A program made the position numbers and the translations under genes. Below are positions 23,625-30,904 of a stretch of DNA of 51,686 nucleotides, in pieces. Below the pieces are notes generated by a model that was given only the letters and a program-made list of their open reading frames with translations, had not been told where the DNA came from and made no database searches. Positions within the stretch are counted from its first letter, which is position 1; each line of letters starts with the position of its first letter. Location: the NCBI RefSeq assembly GCF_020731285.1, contig NZ_JAJFOW010000046.1, forward strand, positions 1-51,686, read 5' to 3'. Source of the stretch: Cohnella baijiui. GTDB taxonomy: Bacteria > Bacillota > Bacilli > Paenibacillales > Paenibacillaceae.

Positions 23625-24089
23625 TCATCCGCCGTTCTTGCGCTGGATGCGGCGTTCGGTCGTCCGGTTGAACTGCCGGAGCAGCTCCGCGAACGCCCGG
23701 CAGTCCGCCTCCGGCCAGCCCTCGAGCAGATTTCCGTAAAAGGCGGCCCGCGCTTCTCGGATCTCTTGCAGAAGAGCGGGAACCGGAGTCGTGATCTGCA
23801 GCAGATTGATGCGGGCGTCCTTCGGATCGGTCTTGCGCTCGACGTATCCTTTTGCCTCCAGAGCGGCGGTCTGCCGGCTCGCGGTCGAGACGTCCAGCTG
23901 GCACGCGTCGGCGAGCGCCTTGATGCCGAGCGGCCCCCGCTCCTCCAAATAGCTGAGCAGCAAATAGGTCGAACGGTCGAAGTCTTTGTAGTTCAGATGC
24001 GCGATGCGCGCCGCCTCGGCCTGCCGAACGAAGACGGCGATCTCCCGTTCCAGCGAGCGAAAGACGGCCTCCGAATCTTGGTCGGTCAT
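23625..24089 (-). CDS. MarR-family transcriptional regulator
   Basis: A 154-residue dimeric winged-helix regulator with LGIKALADACQLDVSTASRQTAALEAKGYVERK split over the recognition helix and wing (about residues 53-86). It starts behind GGAGGG. A 32-bp palindrome about 95 bp upstream is a candidate autoregulatory operator. The ligand is unknown. Confidence 0.9.
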   Translation of the reverse strand: MTDQDSEAVFRSLEREIAVFVRQAEAARIAHLNYKDFDRSTYLLLSYLEERGPLGIKALADACQLDVSTASRQTAALEAKGYVERKTDPKDARINLLQITTPVPALLQEIREARAAFYGNLLEGWPEADCRAFAELLRQFNRTTERRIQRKNGG

Positions 24090-24184
24090 GTGGCGTACCC
24101 TCCGGTCTTGTCTTGCTTTTCTACAGCTTACTGGTTGGCTTTGTCGTATGCAACCAAAAAATAGGAATTGTTCCTCACCCTAAA

Positions 24185-24216
24185 AGTTGTATAGTACAAT
24201 ATTGTACCATACAACT
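24185..24216. promoter_or_regulatory. 32-bp palindrome upstream of marR
   Basis: AGTTGTAT and ATACAACT flank the perfect 14-bp dyad GTACAATATTGTAC, with one base on each side unpaired. It overlaps possible minus-strand promoter elements (TTGTAT, TATACA). It is either a MarR operator or a member of the TTAG-type hairpin repeats seen at 51.5 kb. Confidence 0.7.
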
Positions 24217-24253
24217 AAGGTCCCGCGTCCGATCTCGGCGTTTTCCAACAGGC

Positions 24254-24288
24254 CGCCCGCTCCGCATGCGCAGGAGCGGGCGGCCTTG
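24254..24288 (-). terminator. GC-rich hairpin after the coiled-coil gene
   Basis: A 12-bp stem (GCCGCCCGCTCC with its complement) lies 6 bp beyond the stop of the gene at 24294-25103. There is no clear U-tract, so termination is only probable. Confidence 0.5.
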
Positions 24289-24293
24289 CTGCG

Positions 24294-25103
24294 TCAAGCG
24301 AGAAGCGACTTGGACTTGGCGACGACATCGGCGATCTTCTGCTCCAGCCCATGCTGCTTCGCCTTGGCGTCGTTCGTCTGTCGGGCCAGCGTCCCCAAGG
24401 TGGCGAGCGTGTCGCTCGCGCCCTTCGCGTCCTGCTGCTTGACGGCGGCGTTGAACGTCTTCCAGACGGCGGCTAGCGACTTCTTCGCGGTGCTGGAGGC
24501 GCTCTTCTCCGCCTGAATGCGCGTCTTCAGCGGATCGGTCTCGGCGAGGGCGGCCCGCACCTTCTTGGCGCTGGCGGCAGCGGTCGTCTTGGCCGCCTTG
24601 AGCGCGGCTTCCTTGGCCCGGATCTCCTCCCGCGCGAGCTGCACGGTCACCTTCATGGTGCTTGCCTGCAGCTTCAGCAGCGCGTTCAGCTCCTTGTTCT
24701 TCAGCGGGCGGACGGCCGAAATTTTGTCGTTCAAGGCGGCATAGCTCGCGAACAAGGGCTTGTACTTCTCCTTGGCCTGCTTAACCTGCGCGTCGAGCTT
24801 CGCGACCTTGTCCGCGTCGATCGCGGCGGCGCGCTTGCGAACGTCGGCCGCGGCCGCCTCGTTGCGGTCGTGCAGCGCCTTGATCTGCGCGTCCCACTGG
24901 TCCGCCTGCTTCTGCAGCGCGAGCAGCTCGTCGTACTGTGACTGCAGCTTGGCGGCGAGCGGAGCCGCCGCAGCCGCCTTCATCTTGGCGAAGTTCGTCT
25001 TCGCGGTCGCGCTCAGCTCGTACGTGGCCGCGCCCGCCGTTCCGGGCAGCGCGAACATCCAGATCAACAGCACCATCCAACTCCACTTCCATGCCTTTCT
25101 CAT
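24294..25103 (-). CDS. Secreted Ala/Lys-rich coiled-coil protein
   Basis: A 269-residue protein with a signal peptide (MRKAWKW, then a hydrophobic core, cleavage after AGA or GAA near residue 25). The rest is almost entirely helical and Ala/Lys/Asp-rich with heptad character (about 30-265). I recognise no domain. The start was set at the ATG behind AAAGGAGAG; the longer open frame includes the leader terminator. It is expressed from a sigma-A promoter with an 80-nt terminated leader. Confidence 0.8.
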   Translation of the reverse strand: MRKAWKWSWMVLLIWMFALPGTAGAATYELSATAKTNFAKMKAAAAAPLAAKLQSQYDELLALQKQADQWDAQIKALHDRNEAAAADVRKRAAAIDADKVAKLDAQVKQAKEKYKPLFASYAALNDKISAVRPLKNKELNALLKLQASTMKVTVQLAREEIRAKEAALKAAKTTAAASAKKVRAALAETDPLKTRIQAEKSASSTAKKSLAAVWKTFNAAVKQQDAKGASDTLATLGTLARQTNDAKAKQHGLEQKIADVVAKSKSLLA

Positions 25104-25142
25104 TGCGAATCTCTCCTTTGCGGGGAATGGGGTCGACAGCGC

Positions 25143-25191
25143 AAAAAAGCACCCGGCAAGCCGAGGCCGAAGGCCTCGCTCGCGGGTGCTT
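25143..25191 (-). terminator. Terminator inside the leader of the coiled-coil gene
   Basis: On the minus strand AAGCACCCG pairs with CGGGTGCTT around an inner GAGGCC/GGCCTC stem, with a six-T tail. It lies between the promoter and the start codon, so it implies attenuation or a separate small RNA of about 80 nt. Confidence 0.85.
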
Positions 25192-25232
25192 CCCACTGTC
25201 GAGCAAGTATGGAATACGATCGATGTGCGTCA

Positions 25233-25262
25233 ACTATACACCACCCTTTCGAGGGGCGTCAA
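25233..25262 (-). promoter_or_regulatory. Sigma-A promoter of the coiled-coil gene leader
   Basis: On the minus strand TTGACG (25262-25257) and TATAGT (25238-25233) are 18 bp apart. Confidence 0.75.
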
Positions 25263-25330
25263 GCGGGTCGGATCAAAAAAAAGAAGTCCTAACAAAGCCT
25301 GCATTAGGCCTAGAAAAGCCTATAAATACG

Positions 25331-25831
25331 CTATTTGCGGATGAGCACGGCGGTTTCGGTCTCGACCTTGTCGTACAGCCAACGGACGTCCTTGTTATGC
25401 ATGCGGATGCAGCCGGCCGAGACGTATTTTCCGATCGATTTCTCGTTGTTCGTGCCGTGGATGCCGTAGGCGTAGGAGACGGAGCCGTTCTTGAGCGTGA
25501 CCAGAAGTCCCAGCCAGCGGTCGCCGAGCGGGTTTTTCGGGTCGCCTCCTTTGATCTTCTCTTTGTAGTAGGGGCGGTTTTTGATCTTCTCGTGAATCGT
25601 GAAAAGCCCTTCCGGCGTGTAGGAGGATTTCTTGCCCGTCCCGACGGGGAACGTCTTGATCAGTTTGCCCTTCTCGTAGTACGAGAGCGTATTGTCCGAC
25701 TTGTCGATCACGATGAACTGGGCTTCGCTCGCATACTTGGCCTCCAGCTTGTGCCCGGATGCGGCAGCCGCCCTGGCGCCCGAAGGGAACGAAAAAAGAA
25801 GCAGCAGCGCGATCATCGCGTACAGTGCCAT
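25331..25831 (-). CDS. L,D-transpeptidase (YkuD family)
   Basis: An exported cell-wall enzyme with a signal peptide at residues 1-22 and a YkuD domain carrying the catalytic signature HGTN (125-128), then SAGCIRMHN with the nucleophile Cys141. The family forms 3-3 cross-links or attaches proteins to peptidoglycan. The start at ATG 25831 has AGGAAA close by and begins the signal peptide directly; a longer in-frame ATG (25870) would give a hydrophilic N-terminal extension. A stronger AAGGAGG lies between the two ATGs, so the start is not certain. Confidence 0.88.
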   Translation of the reverse strand: MALYAMIALLLLFSFPSGARAAAASGHKLEAKYASEAQFIVIDKSDNTLSYYEKGKLIKTFPVGTGKKSSYTPEGLFTIHEKIKNRPYYKEKIKGGDPKNPLGDRWLGLLVTLKNGSVSYAYGIHGTNNEKSIGKYVSAGCIRMHNKDVRWLYDKVETETAVLIRK

Positions 25832-25941
25832 GGCTTTCCTGATGTTGCTCGCCTCCTTGTCATAGCACATAAATATGCGGAGGCAGAGCCGGGTATGGAT
25901 CAAAATGGGCTTAAATCTGCGTCGGCCCGTCCGGGGGAGCC

Positions 25942-26157
25942 TTAACGCCGTTTGAGTTCAAAAAACTCGCAAGCCTTCCGGGCATGGTAGGCGATATCGC
26001 TGACGCCGGATTGGATGACGACGGTATCTTCGTCGAAGCGCAGGAGGATGCCGCCGGCTTCGATGATGTGGTCGTCTTGAAAAACCCGGACGCGCAGCTG
26101 CTTGTCCAGCGCTTCCTGGAAGTCGGGGTCCGTCGTGAGTCTGCGGTTGATGGCCAT
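25942..26157 (-). CDS. Small hypothetical protein, 71 residues
   Basis: A small protein with a beta-hairpin-like centre (RVFQDDHIIEAGGILLRFDEDTVVIQ spread over about 23-48) and a C-terminal helix with Cys and KRR end. AAGGAGCACG precedes the ATG. I know no function. It probably lies alone. Confidence 0.7.
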   Translation of the reverse strand: MAINRRLTTDPDFQEALDKQLRVRVFQDDHIIEAGGILLRFDEDTVVIQSGVSDIAYHARKACEFFELKRR

Positions 26158-26301
26158 TTTTGTCGTGCTCCTTCGTCCGTTGCTGGCGAGCGGGGAACCG
26201 CGCGCGCTGTTTTATTATGAGATTACGATAAACGTTCGCCTGCCTCTTTTCAACTCCCGACGCGAAACCGCCGTGCCTCGCTTCCCGGCTTTTCAGCCTG
26301 A

Positions 26302-26745
26302 GGTGGCATTCAGCAAACGCACAGGAACGGCTTCGGCAGCGGCGGCGGAAGCGGCGGGTGGCAGGGGGGCGGTGGCGCGCCTCCCGACGGCGGAGGCCGC
26401 GGCTGGGATGCAATCGGGAGATTCGGCGGCTTTCGCGGGGGCCAAGCGAGCAGCAACGTCCTGGGCGACGGCTATACGTGGGTGGCCGCCGTCAACGTGG
26501 CGCTGCTGGCGTGGATGTTCTGGCTGCTGTGGCGCGACTTGCGCCGCGCGAAGGAGACGCACGGTCCGGACGAAGGGGGGGGACGGCGCCGAAGCCGGCG
26601 TCGGCGTTCCCGGCGGCGCTGCCGGGCGGCCGCACAGACGATGCGCCCGAAGTTCCGAACGGCTATAGCGGTTCTTTCCCTTTACGTTCCGTTCCTGCGC
26701 CGTATACGATGGAGACCAGAAGAAGTGGAGGGGGAGGGGTTCCGA
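26302..26745 (+). pseudogene. Disrupted gene for a glycine-rich single-TM protein
   Basis: The frame opening after the stop at 26299 is Gly-rich (GFGSGGGSGG, then WQGGGG) and contains one hydrophobic helix (VNVALLAWMFWLLW at about 26491-26532). After DEGG it enters a run of eight G (26575-26582). Past this, the in-frame translation is Arg-rich nonsense, while another frame reads a plausible Pro/Ala/Ser tail (PKPASAFPAALPGG, then YSGSFPLRSVPAPY). GAGGTGG precedes an ATT rather than a standard start. It could be a frameshifted gene or a phase-variable tract. Confidence 0.4.
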
Positions 26746-26943
26746 TTGGCGCATTTGCTGCCTTTGTTTGTCGATGCGGGAGCGAGCGGAGCCGGCAAGA
26801 CGACAGTCATGGAGGAATGGAGGAGCAGGCCCGGTTTTACGGCATTCAGCACGGACATCGAGCCATTCGGAGCGACGGCCGCCAAGCAGGAGTATTTTAA
26901 CCCGCTGCTTTACATCGCCGAATCGTCCAGGTGGTCGGGATGA
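26746..26943 (+). pseudogene. N-terminal remnant of a P-loop kinase/ATPase
   Basis: From TTG 26746, behind GGGAGGGG, the frame reads a Walker A (GASGAGKTT) after a hydrophobic strand, then FTAFSTDIEPFG. It ends at a stop after only 65 residues. Related small nucleotide kinases have 150-200 residues. The stop overlaps the start of the nucleotidyltransferase gene. It looks like a truncated gene whose 3' part was lost when the downstream gene was joined. Confidence 0.5.
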
Positions 26944-27713
26944 CGATCGGCCGGGAACGAATCTTAAGCGCAATCGTGCCTGCGCTCGAAAAAGAGCCGC
27001 GCATGCTCGCCCTGTGGCTGGAAGGCGCCGACGGGACCGGGAGCGTGGACCCGTATTCGGACATCGATCTGGTGATTTGCACGCGCGAAGGCTGTGCCGA
27101 CGAAGCGTTTGGGCTGCTGGAGGCATGTCTGAAACAAATGGGTTCCTTGGACTTCGCTTACGAGCAGCCTGGCCGACCGGCGGACAATCGTTATAAGGTT
27201 TACCACCTGGAGAATTCGCCTGCGCATCTCTTTCTGGACGTGACGGTTCAGAGCGAGGGTATCCCTGCGCCGTTCGTTATAGAGGACATCACGGTCGTCC
27301 CTGTCGTCTTGTTCGATAAAGCGGGAATCGTGAAGTACCGGAATGTCGATCGGGAGGCGCTTCGCCAGGAATTGCTCGAGCGGCTGTTTCATGCCCGAGG
27401 CTTGTACGGCCAGCGGAGCCGGGCGGTGAAGTATACGGCCCGCGGGCTTTTCCTGGAATCGCTCATCTATTATCAAAAATACGTGCTGGATCCTCTGGTA
27501 GAGGTTCTGCGCATCCTGCATACGCCCATCCAAGCGGACGCGTGGCTGGTACATGCTTCGCGGGATTTTCCGCCCGAAACGGCGGCCACCCTGGCGCATT
27601 TGTACGGCGTGACGACGACGGCGGACATCGCGGTACGAATTCGCGAGGCGGAGGAATGGTTCGGCAAAGCGGCTTCGGAGGCGGAGGCAAGGCTGTCCGT
27701 CGCGGAAGCGTGA
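26940..27713 (+). CDS. Nucleotidyltransferase-domain protein
   Basis: A 257-residue protein with the pol-beta-type nucleotidyltransferase signature GTGS (32-35) followed by DID (41-43), then a helical C-terminal domain. This is the layout of aminoglycoside adenylyltransferase-like and MNT-like proteins. The substrate is unknown. ATG 26940 overlaps the stop of the P-loop remnant; AGGTGG lies just upstream, and a GTG nine bases earlier is possible. Confidence 0.75.
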   Translation: MTIGRERILSAIVPALEKEPRMLALWLEGADGTGSVDPYSDIDLVICTREGCADEAFGLLEACLKQMGSLDFAYEQPGRPADNRYKVYHLENSPAHLFLDVTVQSEGIPAPFVIEDITVVPVVLFDKAGIVKYRNVDREALRQELLERLFHARGLYGQRSRAVKYTARGLFLESLIYYQKYVLDPLVEVLRILHTPIQADAWLVHASRDFPPETAATLAHLYGVTTTADIAVRIREAEEWFGKAASEAEARLSVAEA

Positions 27714-27807
27714 AGGCGAGATGGTAAGCGATCCCGATAGAAAATCGACCTCCAATCGTTGCTGCTAACCTACGAGGACTAGCGGAGCGCATGGGATTCT
27801 AAAATGA

Positions 27808-27848
27808 AGAGGCCTGCCTTAGCTGCAAATGCGCGAAGGCAGGCCTTT
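27808..27848. terminator. Hairpin between the nucleotidyltransferase gene and argS
   Basis: AGGCCTGCCTT pairs perfectly with AAGGCAGGCCT. A short T-run follows on the plus strand and a weaker one on the minus strand, so it may serve both convergent genes. Confidence 0.7.
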
Positions 27849-27931
27849 CGATTTGGGCTGGACCGAGCGTCAGCCCGGGAGTGCGGAAGGAACCATTCGT
27901 TCCCGATCTCCCTAGCCGACACCGTAGCCCT

Positions 27932-29791
27932 TTACATCCGGATCGGCGCAGGCAGGCCCAGCACGTCCAGCGCGTCGGCTATCGTTTCCCGGAAGCGGGA
28001 GGTCAACCAGAGACGAGCGGCACGGATGTCTCCCTCCGCTTTGAGGATCGGGCAAGCGGCGTAGAAGTTGTTGAACAGCGTGGCCAGCTCGTGCGCGTAG
28101 TTGCAAATGGCGTTCGGGGCCAAGTCGCGCGAGGCGGCCAGCAATTCATCCTGCCAGTTCGCCACGTGCCGCAGCAGTGCATACTCGGCCTTCTCGATCC
28201 GATCGAGCGCTCCGGGCGCGAACGCATCGACGCCATCCGCTTCTGCCCTGCTCAGAATGCTCGCCGCCCGCGCGTGCGCGTACATCAGATAAACCCCGGT
28301 ATTGCCGGTAATCTCCGTCGCCTGCTGAATGTCGAAGACGACCTCCGTCGACAGGGCGAAGCGCAGCAGGTAATAGCGGATCGCCGCCGCCGCGATTTGC
28401 CTGCCGGGCAGGCCTTCCCGCTCCGGACGCTTGTCTTCGATGACGCCCTCCATCAAGTCCAGCAGCTCGGCGACTTTGATCCCGATGCCCTGTCTGCCGG
28501 ACATCGCATAGGAGGCTTTGCCGGAGGAGGTGTCGATGCCGAGCTCCTCGGCGGCGGATGGGCTCAGCGACACGACGCCATAGCTGACATGCCGAAGCTT
28601 GCCCGCTTGCTCGGGGTACCCGAGCACCTCGAGCGCCTGCTTGACCATCGCCTGCGGATACTGCTGCCGGTAATCGATGACGTTGATGACGAGATCCGCA
28701 TGGCCGTACGCGGCTTCGGTCCCCGTCAGGTGCGTGGAAGACAGGGCGTCCGAGAAGCGTTTGTACCGGAAATCCTTGTTCAGCAGGCCGAATTTCCACA
28801 GATGATAGGCGATGTCTTTGGCGGTATACGTCAATATGCCGTTCGAGCGGACGAGCACCTTGTCCGTCTGATGCTCGGCCTCCCGATCCTCCGCTTCGCT
28901 ATCAGGTTGACGCAGTACCCAGCACCCCTCGAGCTTGCCGGACGTTTCCCGGTAAAACTGCGGCGTCGACTTCAGCAATTCGAATGCCGAAGCCCAGAAA
29001 CCCTCCCTCACGATGCTGCTCTCCCAGACGAGCAGGTCGTAGCGGATGCCGAACGCCTCCATCTCCTCCAGATGCTCTCTGACGATCCGCTCGGCGACCG
29101 TAAGACCGACCCAGGATACATTTCCGTCTCCCTCTTCGAGCGCGTGCAGCACTTCAGCTCTTCGGCCGGCCAACTCCGTGTCGGTTTCGTACGCCTTGTT
29201 CACCTGGGCATAGAGATCCCAGCAGTAGTCGCCGAAACGGGTATGCGTCCGTTGGAGCGGGACGTGCAGCAGGCCCACCACGGTGTCCGCGAGCTGGTTG
29301 CCGAGGTCGTCGATGTAGTTGTGCACCTCCACCTCGTGTCCGACGCGCCTTAGGAGACGCACGAGCGTATCGCCGATGCAGGCGTTCCGGAGATGGCCGA
29401 TATGGGCCGATTTGTTCGGGTTGATCGACGTATGCTCCACGACCGCCTTGCCGTCCGGGTTCGCGGGCAGCGAAAATGCGGTACGCGCCCATTGCCCCCA
29501 ATCCAGACGCAGATTGAGAAAGCCGGGGGGTGCCGCTTCGACGGACCGCGCCAGTCCGCCCAGCAGGCCGTTCTTTTCCAGCCGCTCCTTCAGACCTTCG
29601 GCGATCTGAAGCGGGGGCCGGCGCATCACCTTGGCGAGCTGCATGGCGATATTGGTCGCATAGTCGCCGTGCTCCAGATGCGCGGGCTGTTCGACATAGA
29701 CGGTCAGATGGCCGGGGTATTCCAGGCCGAGCTCGCGCAGCCAGCCTTTTACGGACTGCTCGATGTGCGCGACAAGCGTTTGACTAATCAT
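27932..29791 (-). CDS. argS: Arginyl-tRNA synthetase
   Basis: A class I synthetase of 619 residues: N-terminal Arg-tRNA synthetase domain, HIGH box (130-133) in NPNKSAHIGHLRN, and a C-terminal DALR anticodon-binding domain. In the place of KMSKS the sequence reads YAMSGRQGIGI, as in a subset of ArgS enzymes that lack the canonical lysines. The start is ATG 29791 behind AAGGAGG; the longer open frame runs through the T-box terminator. The T-box leader implies induction by uncharged tRNA-Arg. It may be a second ArgS next to a housekeeping copy elsewhere. Confidence 0.95.
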   Translation of the reverse strand: MISQTLVAHIEQSVKGWLRELGLEYPGHLTVYVEQPAHLEHGDYATNIAMQLAKVMRRPPLQIAEGLKERLEKNGLLGGLARSVEAAPPGFLNLRLDWGQWARTAFSLPANPDGKAVVEHTSINPNKSAHIGHLRNACIGDTLVRLLRRVGHEVEVHNYIDDLGNQLADTVVGLLHVPLQRTHTRFGDYCWDLYAQVNKAYETDTELAGRRAEVLHALEEGDGNVSWVGLTVAERIVREHLEEMEAFGIRYDLLVWESSIVREGFWASAFELLKSTPQFYRETSGKLEGCWVLRQPDSEAEDREAEHQTDKVLVRSNGILTYTAKDIAYHLWKFGLLNKDFRYKRFSDALSSTHLTGTEAAYGHADLVINVIDYRQQYPQAMVKQALEVLGYPEQAGKLRHVSYGVVSLSPSAAEELGIDTSSGKASYAMSGRQGIGIKVAELLDLMEGVIEDKRPEREGLPGRQIAAAAIRYYLLRFALSTEVVFDIQQATEITGNTGVYLMYAHARAASILSRAEADGVDAFAPGALDRIEKAEYALLRHVANWQDELLAASRDLAPNAICNYAHELATLFNNFYAACPILKAEGDIRAARLWLTSRFRETIADALDVLGLPAPIRM

Positions 29792-29812
29792 GATTGCGCC
29801 TCCTTCGGAAAT

Positions 29813-30058
29813 CAAAAAAGCCTTCGTCTCTGTCAAAGAGACGAAGGCTGATCTTCGCGGTACCACTCTCGTTGCTAGACGGAAGGGTCTAGCCGCTCGC
29901 CGGTTAACGGCCGGGGCCGGGGCTTCCTACTGATCGCGTTCGGAAGTCCTTCTCGGAGGTGCGCTTCGCGGGTTGACGCCGTACCGGCTCCCACCCTCCC
30001 GGCTCGCTTGAACTTCTGTCAATCGCTACTGTCCCCGTCATCGAATGTGCAGTATTTT
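29813..30058 (-). promoter_or_regulatory. T-box leader of argS
   Basis: The minus strand contains the antiterminator T-box GAGAGTGGTACCGCGA (complement of 29855-29870). A terminator with 12-bp arms (29820-29831 and 29837-29848) and a seven-T tail follows. Upstream is a roughly 190-nt region with the stem I features AGTA and GGGTGGGAGCC. Uncharged tRNA pairing with the T-box bulge would favour antitermination. The specifier codon should be for Arg; CGC triplets occur in the right region, but I could not fix the position. Confidence 0.92.
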
Positions 30059-30064
30059 CTAAAT

Positions 30065-30092
30065 AGTATAACCATTTCGCCGAAAGTTTCAA
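30065..30092 (-). promoter_or_regulatory. Promoter of the argS T-box transcript
   Basis: On the minus strand TTGAAA (30092-30087) and TATACT (30070-30065) are 16 bp apart, about 10 bp before the expected leader start. Confidence 0.75.
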
Positions 30093-30114
30093 CCGTCAAT
30101 TTGCTGCGATTTTA

Positions 30115-30129
30115 TGACAATACTTGTCA
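30115..30129. promoter_or_regulatory. Palindrome TGACAA-TAC-TTGTCA
   Basis: A perfect 6-bp dyad with a 3-bp spacer lies between the divergent argS and VOC genes, ahead of TACAAT near 30140. It is a possible operator for the VOC gene. Confidence 0.45.
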
Positions 30130-30193
30130 CTATTAACGATTACAATTCAGTTGAAGTCTAAAGCATGAGAAAAAACCAAAGGAGCTGGTTAGG

Positions 30194-30619
30194 TTGACTG
30201 TACAATTGATTCCGTTCGTATTCTTGGACGGAAATGCCGGCGAAGCGATTTCGTTTTACGAAAAATCGTTGGATGCTAAAGTGGTCTTTAAGCAAACTTT
30301 TGGAGATGCGCCTAACGATCCCAATCATCCTTTGCCGGCACATGCGAAGGAACGTATTGCACACGCCGTACTGAAGGCAGGCGAAGGTGAGCTTTTTGTC
30401 GCCGATATTGTGCCCGGACAGCCCCATCAGGGCGGAAATCAAGTTTCCATCTGCATGACGACGGACGATCTTGAAAAATCAAAACGGTTTTTTGAAGCAT
30501 TACAGCCAGGCGGTCAAGTGAACATGCCGCTGCAAGAGGTTTATTTTAGTCCTGCCTACGGCGTGGTAACGGACAAGTTCGGCGTTACCTTTCAAATTTT
30601 CACTACCCGGCAGCGTTAA
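30194..30619 (+). CDS. VOC-family (PhnB/glyoxalase-like) protein
   Basis: A 141-residue protein of the vicinal-oxygen-chelate fold in the PhnB-like subgroup: PFVFLDGNAGEAISFYEKSLDAKV at the N-terminus and VYFSPAYGVVTDKFGVTFQI at the C-terminus (each read in shorter segments). Activity is unknown. It starts at TTG behind AAAGGAG. Its codons are visibly richer in A/T at third positions than those of the surrounding genes, which hints at later acquisition. Confidence 0.87.
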   Translation: MTVQLIPFVFLDGNAGEAISFYEKSLDAKVVFKQTFGDAPNDPNHPLPAHAKERIAHAVLKAGEGELFVADIVPGQPHQGGNQVSICMTTDDLEKSKRFFEALQPGGQVNMPLQEVYFSPAYGVVTDKFGVTFQIFTTRQR

Positions 30620-30750
30620 TGCGGTTGAGGCGACGCGCTCGCGTGTTCCGTGCCGCGATCAGCGTCGGCGCGGCGCAGTCCGAAGCCGGTGCCGATCGGC
30701 CTTGACGCGACGACCGTCGTCTGCATGTTCCTCGTGTGATCGTTTGCCAT

Positions 30751-30791
30751 GGCTTTCCGCGGTTCCGACCGACCGCGGGAAGCCTTTTTTT
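30751..30791 (+). terminator. Terminator after the VOC gene
   Basis: GGCTTTCCGCGG pairs with CCGCGGGAAGCC (one G-T pair) and a seven-T run follows. It lies 130 bp beyond the VOC stop; nothing recognisable lies between. Confidence 0.8.
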
Positions 30792-30825
30792 GTTTTCGAA
30801 ACCGCCGATTAAGCCGTGTGTTTCG

Positions 30826-30854
30826 TTGTAAATAATCACCATATCTTTTATAGT
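30826..30854 (+). promoter_or_regulatory. Promoter of the 5TM-LYT kinase gene
   Basis: TTGTAA and TATAGT are 17 bp apart. Confidence 0.7.
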
Positions 30855-30904
30855 AAAAATAGCTTGGACCATAAGGACTATGCGCGGTAAGCGAGGTGTA
30901 ACGG

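Noticed and set aside
25134..25196. N-terminal extension of the coiled-coil protein
   Set aside because: The extension would translate the leader terminator; the ATG at 25103 has an excellent Shine-Dalgarno.
29792..29866. N-terminal extension of ArgS
   Set aside because: It lies in the T-box terminator; the ATG at 29791 has AAGGAGG ahead.
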